The translations under genes and the position numbers were made by a program. This document shows positions 42,905-47,947 of a stretch of 47,947 bases of DNA, piece after piece (the first letter of the stretch is position 1; each line of letters starts with the position of its first letter). Source of the DNA: Bacteroidota bacterium (GTDB taxonomy: Bacteria; Bacteroidota; Ignavibacteria; Ignavibacteriales; Melioribacteraceae); contig JAKAEE010000021.1 in NCBI GenBank assembly GCA_021820065.1, forward strand, positions 1 to 47,947, read 5' to 3'. A model generated the notes under the pieces. The model was given only the letters and a program-made list of their open reading frames with translations, made no database searches and had not been told where the DNA came from.

Positions 42905-43789
42905 CTACTTTTGTAAAATCATTTTCATTGTTTTTGTTGTTTTGCCTGTAATTAGCTGATAGAAGTAAATACCGCTTGCCAGCCCGCTTCCATCAAATTT
43001 TACTTCGTGTTTGCCTGCTAATTCTTCCTTATTAACTAGTGTTACAATCTCTCTTCCAAGTAGGTTTAATACTCTTAGTGTAACATACCCGGTAACAGGC
43101 AACTTATAACCTATAACCGTTGTTGGATTAAATGGATTAGGGTAGTTCTGGTATAGAACAAACTCAAAAGGAATGTTTTGAGGCTCTACTTCAACACCAA
43201 CCGTTCCGTAAGTTACTCCATTTATTCTGCAACCGCGTAACAAATATGGCTGTGTTGCACCGTCTTCGCTTGAAATTAGTCCAAATCCGTAAGCAAGTTT
43301 TTCCCAGTAATCTAACCTTGAGTTCTCATTAATAACTGTATCTCCAGGTGCCAATGTATAGAACCCAATGGTTTTTACAGTTGTTAACTTGCCGAATACA
43401 TACATTTGCGAAATATCCAGTACTTTCGCTGCTTGGCGATCTCCAGCTCTTACTATCCATGAATCTCCTATATTTGCGTCAAGTTTATAAAAATGACGGT
43501 TATCATAGGCTGGTGCGTTAAAGACATTAAAGTTTTTATCGATCCTATAATTCGCACCGCGCCATACCGGAGGATCATAGAATAAATATTTGCTGCTATC
43601 TTTGGAATCAATAGAATCACGAACAACTGTATAAATTTGGGCAGGACCAGCCCGTGTGTATTCCCAATGATCTCCAACATGAGCTGGAAAAAACTGGTAG
43701 GGGTCAAGTTCTTGAGCTTGCAAGTATGAAAGAGAACTTGTAAACAACATCATAACAAGTGTTGCAATTGTTGTTTTACTTTTTTTCAT
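42905..43789 (-). CDS. T9SS cargo, WEY-motif family, copy 1
   Basis: 294 aa. Signal peptide (IATLVMMLFTSSLSYLQAQ), then a domain of about 170 residues with ELDPYQFFPAHVGDHWEYTRAG, GANYRIDKNFNVFN, YKLDANIGDSWIVRAGD and PYLLRGCRINGVTYGTVGVE. I do not recognise it; the 'VGDxWEY' pattern is frequent in secreted proteins of this lineage. The sorting tail is FVLYQNYPNPFNPTTVIGYKL...KMILQK. The N-terminal domain is closest to the neighbour at 43936, but the tail DNA is almost identical to that at 44827. It is 146 bases from its upstream neighbour. Confidence 0.85.
   Translation of the reverse strand: MKKSKTTIATLVMMLFTSSLSYLQAQELDPYQFFPAHVGDHWEYTRAGPAQIYTVVRDSIDSKDSSKYLFYDPPVWRGANYRIDKNFNVFNAPAYDNRHFYKLDANIGDSWIVRAGDRQAAKVLDISQMYVFGKLTTVKTIGFYTLAPGDTVINENSRLDYWEKLAYGFGLISSEDGATQPYLLRGCRINGVTYGTVGVEVEPQNIPFEFVLYQNYPNPFNPTTVIGYKLPVTGYVTLRVLNLLGREIVTLVNKEELAGKHEVKFDGSGLASGIYFYQLITGKTTKTMKMILQK
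42933..43139. repeat. Shared sorting-tail segment, copy A
   Basis: This 207-base stretch matches 44854-45060 with one visible mismatch (GCCTGC versus GCCAGC), far closer than the rest of the two genes. It covers most of the T9SS tail from just before NPFNPTT to ITGKTT. Recent copying or gene conversion is the simplest explanation. Confidence 0.85.
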
Positions 43790-43935
43790 AACATCACCTT
43801 TTATTTTTTTCTGCTCTCACTTTTTGTTCAAAAGTGGAAATACCTTTTAAGTTTCGGGAATTGGCTCTACAGCCGTACTAAACATTCATATGTGTTTTCT
43901 CCTATTTTATTACTCATTTCTATTTTTCTCTATGG

Positions 43936-44814
43936 TCACTTTTGTAAAATCATTTTCAGTGTTCTTGTTGTTTTGCTTGTAATTAGCTGATAGAAGTAGA
44001 TACCGCTTGATAAATTGCGTTCGTTGAATTCAACTTTGTATGTACCCGGACTGAAATAATCGTTTGCCAAATCTTGAATTTCTCTTCCAAGAAGATCAAA
44101 TACTTTAATTGTAACATGAGAATATCTTGGAATAGAAAAAGAAATTGTTGTGGAAGGATTGAAGGGATTAGGGTAGTTCTGGTATAGAACAAATTCAGAA
44201 GGAATGTTTTGAGGATATTCTTCAACACCAACCGTTCCGTAAGTTACTCCATTTATTCTGCAACCGCGTAACAAATATGGTTGTAATACATAATTCTCTT
44301 TTGAAATGAGTCCAAAACCGTAAGCTAATTTTTGCACATCTATTAAAGTGGTGTCTATAAGAGAATCGGGTCCCCTCCGACATTGATAATGTTGAATTTC
44401 CTTTATTGTTGTTAATTGGCCAAAGACAAAGCTTTGATAGATACCACTTACTCTGGATTCTTCCCATTTGTTTGAATCGACTACAATAACAATCCAGCTT
44501 TTACTTATCTGAGCATCTAATTTATATTCGTGTAAATTATCGAATTGAGGTAAATTAAAAACGTTATAGTTTTTGTCAATTCGATAATTTGCTCCATAAT
44601 ACAGAGGAGGATTATAAAAGAAAATAAATCTACTGCTGTCTTTCATATCTGTTGAATCTCGTATAACTGTGTATGTAACATTGCCCCCTGCCTGGGTATA
44701 TTCCCATCTGTCTCCAACATGAGCAGGAAAGAATTGGTAGGGGTCAAGTTGTTGGGCCTGCAAATAATATCCATTGCACAACAGGAAGAAAAACAATAAA
44801 TAAATCCCTTTCAT
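43936..44814 (-). CDS. T9SS cargo, WEY-motif family, copy 2
   Basis: 292 aa with a signal peptide (MKGIYLLFFFLLCNGYYLQAQ). The domain parallels copy 1: QLDPYQFFPAHVGDRWEYTQAG, GANYRIDKNYNVFN, YKLDAQISKSWIV, KLAYGFGLISKEN and PYLLRGCRINGVTYGTVGVEE. The tail FVLYQNYPNPFNPSTTISFSI...KMILQK differs from the other two copies. It begins 12 bases after the 338-codon gene's stop, so the two are cotranscribed. Function unknown. Confidence 0.85.
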   Translation of the reverse strand: MKGIYLLFFFLLCNGYYLQAQQLDPYQFFPAHVGDRWEYTQAGGNVTYTVIRDSTDMKDSSRFIFFYNPPLYYGANYRIDKNYNVFNLPQFDNLHEYKLDAQISKSWIVIVVDSNKWEESRVSGIYQSFVFGQLTTIKEIQHYQCRRGPDSLIDTTLIDVQKLAYGFGLISKENYVLQPYLLRGCRINGVTYGTVGVEEYPQNIPSEFVLYQNYPNPFNPSTTISFSIPRYSHVTIKVFDLLGREIQDLANDYFSPGTYKVEFNERNLSSGIYFYQLITSKTTRTLKMILQK

Positions 44815-44826
44815 TTTCTCACCTTA

Positions 44827-45822
44827 TTACTTTTGTAATATCATCTTCATTGTGTTTGTTGTTTTGCCTGTAATTAGCTGATAGAAGTAAATACCGCTTG
44901 CCAGCCCGCTTCCATCAAATTTTACTTCGTGTTTGCCAGCTAATTCTTCCTTATTAACTAGTGTTACAATCTCTCTTCCAAGTAGGTTTAATACTCTTAG
45001 TGTAACATACCCGGTAACAGGCAACTTATAACCTATAACCGTTGTTGGATTAAATGGATTCGGGTAGTTATTATATAGAATAATATCATTTGGTATTTTA
45101 ATTCTGTCATTCTCTACGTTTACAATAGTACCATATTGTTTACCGTCTATTACCGCACCAGTTAAATATAGAGGGGGACCCTCATTAAATGTATATATCA
45201 CCCCATATTTGTCGGCTATAATCTCATCCATGAATTTCTCTGAATATTCAATATGTCGTGTCATAACGGTATCGCCAAATACAATCGTCCACAGTGAATC
45301 TTGAGAATAAGGGAATCGAACATATGCAGGGCTACTGTATACATAAGCATTTTTCCATGTATAACGGTAGCTTAAAAACACGCGAGGGTAAGGATTCTTT
45401 GGTATTTCTAAACTATCAAGAAGCAATTCGTCATCAGTCTTGCCGTTATTATTGAGATCTTCAACATCAAGCATATAACTTGCTTTCTTAAAAGTATCAT
45501 TTCTTTCCCAGTTGAAATAGTGCACGGTTGTTTGTGCACCGTTGATAACTGCCCCATATCCTCGGTAGTCCACTTTCTTAAAATATTTTTTCGAATTGAC
45601 AATTGTATCTTTCACGACGGAACGTCGGAAGTAATGTTTACTTCCATCAATATCGGTTTGCTCGTACTCCCAATAATTGCCTACTTGCAAAGGATTATAA
45701 TTGTGAAGCTTTGAGGAGTGCTGTGTTGTGGATTTCTCCGGAACATCTAACAAGTATTTGATTGAACCTTGCGGGTACACGGTGAACGGCAGTATTAGAA
45801 ATATTAAGACTATTGTTTTCAT
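44827..45822 (-). CDS. T9SS cargo, WEY-motif family, copy 3
   Basis: About 331 aa from ATG 45822; this start puts the signal peptide (MKTIVLIFLILPFTVYPQ) at the very N-terminus, while an upstream GTG would add seven polar residues. The domain contains NYNPLQVGNYWEYEQTDIDGS, HYFRRSVVKDTI and YFKKVDYRGYG, clearly related in layout to copies 1 and 2 but much diverged. The tail IILYNNYPNPFNPTTVIGYKL...TNTMKMILQK is nearly identical in DNA to copy 1. It heads a probable unit with copy 2. Partner and role unknown. Confidence 0.85.
   Translation of the reverse strand: MKTIVLIFLILPFTVYPQGSIKYLLDVPEKSTTQHSSKLHNYNPLQVGNYWEYEQTDIDGSKHYFRRSVVKDTIVNSKKYFKKVDYRGYGAVINGAQTTVHYFNWERNDTFKKASYMLDVEDLNNNGKTDDELLLDSLEIPKNPYPRVFLSYRYTWKNAYVYSSPAYVRFPYSQDSLWTIVFGDTVMTRHIEYSEKFMDEIIADKYGVIYTFNEGPPLYLTGAVIDGKQYGTIVNVENDRIKIPNDIILYNNYPNPFNPTTVIGYKLPVTGYVTLRVLNLLGREIVTLVNKEELAGKHEVKFDGSGLASGIYFYQLITGKTTNTMKMILQK
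44854..45060. repeat. Shared sorting-tail segment, copy B
   Basis: Partner of 42933-43139, same length and one mismatch seen. The flanking sequence (GGGTAGTTATTATATAG versus GGGTAGTTCTGGTATAG) diverges at once, marking the edge of the exchange. Confidence 0.85.
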
Positions 45823-46149
45823 ATGACAATTTCTTTCTTCCACACCTATGATTTTTCTAGATCAAAAAATGTTTATCATTCAATCTTTAACGAGTTTCAA
45901 CTTTTCACTTGACAGTTGGATTTCCTAATCAAAGTTAAATGAGTTTTTCTAATTTTGTATTAGTAGAACTACTAAAAATTTTCATCTTTTCGTCACCATT
46001 TAATCAAAAACATTAGGAGTTTTACTAAGTTATTTTGCTAGCCCGTGATTAACACCCCCTCCATGTTAAACTTAATCGCCAACATCTTTTTCATATTTAT
46101 ACTATTTTTGTAACAGAATTAAGCATTAACATATCAACGGACAAAATAC
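45823..46149. other. Divergent 327-base spacer before pyk
   Basis: AT-rich region between the cargo gene (minus) and pyruvate kinase (plus). It contains two 16-base near-palindromes (45960-45975 and 46013-46028). A TATTTTTG at 46103-46110 fits the Bacteroidota -7 box TAnnTTTG for pyk, but I see no clear -33 partner. On the minus strand TTGAAA...GATAAA with a 17-base gap is a weak candidate for the cargo gene. Confidence 0.5.
45960..46028. promoter_or_regulatory. Pair of operator-like palindromes
   Basis: TTAGTAG-AA-CTACTAA (45960-45975) is a 7+2+7 palindrome. TTAGGAG-TT-TTACTAA (46013-46028) is a second, imperfect copy. Their centres are 53 bases apart, close to five turns of DNA, so a dimeric regulator could sit on the same face at both. 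The regulator and the controlled gene are unknown. Confidence 0.4.
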
Positions 46150-47577
46150 GTGACTCTAAAATCCTCCAAGACAAAAATTCTTGCAACATTAGGACCGGCA
46201 ACAGACACATGCGAAAAGCTGGAAGCGCTGGTTGACGCCGGATGCGATGCGTTCCGTCTTAACTTTTCACACGGCTCGGATGAATACTTCGAAAAAGTTT
46301 TCGATAGGATAAATCAATTGTGCGTAAGCAAGTCCCTCCCTATTCCAATCCTTGTCGATCTACAGGGACCAAAAATTAGAATAGGTGAATTGAGCCAGCC
46401 CGAAATTGAAATTAACACCGGCGATGAAATTGAAATAACCAACGAAGACATAACCGGCACCAAAGAAAAAATTTCTACCAGTTACAAACATCTTCCTAAG
46501 GATGCTCAGATCGGCGAAACAATTTTAATTGACGACGGATTGATAAATCTTCAGGTTGCAAGAAAAACGAATTCATCAGTAATCTGCAAAATAGTTGAAG
46601 GCGGAATGCTTAAACCAAAAAAGGGAATGAACCTGCCCGGCATGAAATTGAGCACTCCCTCGGTAACGGAAAGAGATTTTGCAAATCTTGAATTTGCTTT
46701 AAAACACAGAGTTGATTTTATAGCTCTATCATTTGTGCGCGAAGCTAAAGATATACTCCATTTGAAAAACTGGCTTGCCGAAAGAGGTTTCAACAAACCG
46801 GTAATTGCAAAAATCGAAAAACCGGAAGCGATAAAAAATTTTGAAGAGATTCTCGAAACTGCCGACGGCATTATGGTTGCGCGCGGAGATTTGGGTGTTG
46901 AGCTCGCACCGCAGGAAGTTCCGATGATCCAGAAAAAAATTATACGACGATGCAACGCCGTTGGTAAACTTGTAATCACTGCAACACAAATGCTGGAATC
47001 AATGATACAGAACCCGATACCGACACGCGCGGAGGCATCCGATATTGCAAACGCTGTCCTAGACGGAACCGATGTTGTTATGCTCAGCGGTGAAACTTCG
47101 GTGGGTAAATTTCCGGTTGAAGCTGTAAAAATTATGAATGAAATTCTTTTGACAACAGAGGCGGAATCGAGTCAGAAAAACATTTCCGATTTTGAAATTC
47201 CCGAAGATTTGACAGACAATATTTTCGATTCGACCGGACGTGCGGTTGCAAATGTTTCCGAACAAATCAAAGCATCTGCAATTGTGATCTTTACTCATTA
47301 CGGAAGAAAAGCAAAAGTCGTTGCAAAGTTTCGTCCCAGGGCAAACATTTTTTCAATCTCGGATAAATTTGAAACGCTGAACAAACTCAATCTCGAATGG
47401 GGAATCCAACCTTTGTACCTCGACAACATTAAAGACGAAGAAGCAGCAATTCATAATACTATCAATCTTCTAAAAGAGAAAAAGTTTATCAAAGAAAACG
47501 ATCTGATTCTTTTTACTGCCGGAGCTCCAATTACAGACAAAGGAAGAAGAAGCTGGATGAGATTTGCGATAATATAA
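46150..47577 (+). CDS. pyk: Pyruvate kinase
   Basis: 475 aa from GTG 46150. Catalyses the last step of glycolysis, phosphoenolpyruvate plus ADP to pyruvate plus ATP. N-terminal KTKILATLGPAT, then FRLNFSHGSDEYF, PILVDLQGPKIRIGEL (B-domain entry), DFIALSFVREAKDI, and the active-site signature VIAKIEKPEAIKNFEEI with GIMVARGDLGVELA, then ATQMLESMIQNPIPTRAE. The C-terminal domain (about 350-475) is complete. All catalytic residues (Arg, Asn, Asp, Lys, Glu) are visible. Allosteric behaviour cannot be read from sequence. No operon partner is evident; the spacer downstream is full of repeats. Confidence 0.98.
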   Translation: MTLKSSKTKILATLGPATDTCEKLEALVDAGCDAFRLNFSHGSDEYFEKVFDRINQLCVSKSLPIPILVDLQGPKIRIGELSQPEIEINTGDEIEITNEDITGTKEKISTSYKHLPKDAQIGETILIDDGLINLQVARKTNSSVICKIVEGGMLKPKKGMNLPGMKLSTPSVTERDFANLEFALKHRVDFIALSFVREAKDILHLKNWLAERGFNKPVIAKIEKPEAIKNFEEILETADGIMVARGDLGVELAPQEVPMIQKKIIRRCNAVGKLVITATQMLESMIQNPIPTRAEASDIANAVLDGTDVVMLSGETSVGKFPVEAVKIMNEILLTTEAESSQKNISDFEIPEDLTDNIFDSTGRAVANVSEQIKASAIVIFTHYGRKAKVVAKFRPRANIFSISDKFETLNKLNLEWGIQPLYLDNIKDEEAAIHNTINLLKEKKFIKENDLILFTAGAPITDKGRRSWMRFAII

Positions 47578-47580
47578 TGG

Positions 47581-47745
47581 ATAATTGAGAATTTTGAATT
47601 GAGAATTTAGCTTGCCCGCCTCTGGCGGGAATTGATAATTGAGAATTTTGAATTGAGAATTGCGAATTATCTTCTTTCTCAATTCTCCATTACTCGCCTC
47701 GCTTCGACTTGTCTCATAAAGTCGAAGCGGGTCAATTCGCAATTG
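47581..47745. repeat. Repeat-filled spacer with palindromes
   Basis: Two 27-base direct copies of ATAATTGAGAATTTTGAATT... (47581-47607 and 47635-47661) enclose a CCCGCC-TCT-GGCGGG hairpin (47615-47629). Then GAATTGCGAATTATC and an inverted CTCAATTCTCC precede the GC-rich block at 47693-47731, which carries CTCGCCTCGC and a perfect 10-base hairpin GCTTCGACTT/AAGTCGAAGC (47701-47710, 47719-47728). It ends CAATTCGCAATTGC. The same units flank the four-helix-bundle gene at 10669-11166, but here there is no gene inside. Confidence 0.8.
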
Positions 47746-47751
47746 CATTTT

Positions 47752-47947
47752 ATGAGTGATTCAACATACAAACTTGCCAAGTGGTGGGAACCTGCCGATA
47801 ACGGAAAATTACTCTGCACGCTTTGTCCAAGGTATTGTACCATTGGAGAAGGACAAGCCGGGTTCTGCTTCATCAGACAAAACATTGACGGCAAACTTTA
47901 TTCAGTTGGTTATGGCAGACCAACCGGATTTGCAATTGACCCGATTG
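47752..47947 (+). CDS. AmmeMemoRadiSam radical-SAM enzyme, N-terminal part
   Basis: The first 65 residues of a gene that runs off the window. MSDSTYKLAKWWEPADNGKLLC, then CTLCPRYCTIGEGQAGFCFIRQN and LYSVGYGRPTGFAIDPI match the radical-SAM member of the AmmeMemoRadiSam trio. An N-terminal cysteine-rich region (C-x2-C-x3-C, plus a later Cys) precedes the radical-SAM core, which would lie beyond the end. The partner AMMECR1 and Memo-like genes are not visible. The start lies directly after the repeat spacer. Confidence 0.85.
   Translation, partial: MSDSTYKLAKWWEPADNGKLLCTLCPRYCTIGEGQAGFCFIRQNIDGKLYSVGYGRPTGFAIDPI

Noticed and set aside
47581..47745. CRISPR array suggested by regular AATTGAGAATT units
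   Set aside because: Units are AT-rich, of uneven length and spacing, with only two full copies and no unique spacers or cas genes.
47470..47748. 92-codon minus-strand frame over the pyk end and the spacer
   Set aside because: It translates the repeats and the antisense strand of pyk; it is a by-product of the repeats.
1..47947. Reassigned TAA codon to explain the two internal stops
   Set aside because: TAA ends many clearly complete genes here (for example lgt, glnA and the BamD-to-ccmB run), so a general reassignment is untenable.

Overview
The window reads as chromosomal DNA from a member of the Ignavibacteria or a close relative in the Bacteroidota/Chlorobi lineage. Three things point there. 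Six secreted proteins end in the type IX secretion (T9SS) sorting tail beginning NYPNPFNP(S/T)T, and a seventh has a diverged tail. There is a PorQ-like T9SS outer-membrane protein. The coding style is AT-rich with many TTG/GTG starts. No rRNA, tRNA, CRISPR array, phage or complete transposon was found. The taxonomic call is inference from these features, not from a database search.

Layout. 1-1703: tail of an unknown gene, then dihydrolipoyl dehydrogenase (lpdA). 1727-9000 (minus): a tight set of secreted or membrane genes (membrane protein with a PH-like tail, two TPR proteins, a WG-repeat protein, a 64-aa protein, a secreted CxxC-rich TPR protein, and a secreted protein whose second C-terminal domain is cut off by one in-frame TAA). 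I do not recognise this set as a described system. 9524-11139: secreted TPR protein and a four-helix-bundle (23S-IVP/Avd-like) gene bracketed by repeats. 11167-13126: porQ-like gene divergent from an htpX-type protease. 13275-20237: a plus-strand run ending in a BamD-like lipoprotein, thioesterase, FG-GAP/VCBS protein, secreted metalloprotease and ccmA-ccmB, most joined by overlapping or near-overlapping ends. 20261-22793 (minus): histidine kinase, NarL-type regulator and a polytopic membrane protein, coupled. 23042-25846: lgt, a hypothetical gene and an RNA m5C methyltransferase. 26118-29899: two T9SS cargo proteins, one with a papain-like core, ending at a bidirectional terminator. 29964-31852 (minus): lrp-type regulator coupled to glnA behind a good sigma70-type promoter. 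32009-36838 (minus): DUF72 protein, haem-binding protein and mfd. 37063-40529: beta-barrel protein and a Lon-like AAA protease. 40652-45822 (minus): four T9SS cargo genes, including an M6-type metalloprotease split by one in-frame TAA and three related WEY-motif proteins with exchanged tails. 46150-47947: pyruvate kinase, a repeat-rich spacer, and the start of an AmmeMemoRadiSam radical-SAM enzyme.

Themes. Housekeeping genes (lpdA, bamD, lgt, glnA, mfd, pyk) alternate with envelope and secretion genes. The most unusual signal is a layer of small palindromic repeats. Some lie between genes (10712, 13169, 36850, 47693). Others sit in frame inside genes (lpdA, mfd and the sorting tails of two secreted proteins), which recalls the Rickettsia palindromic elements. 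The second signal is two otherwise intact secreted-protein genes each interrupted by a single TAA.
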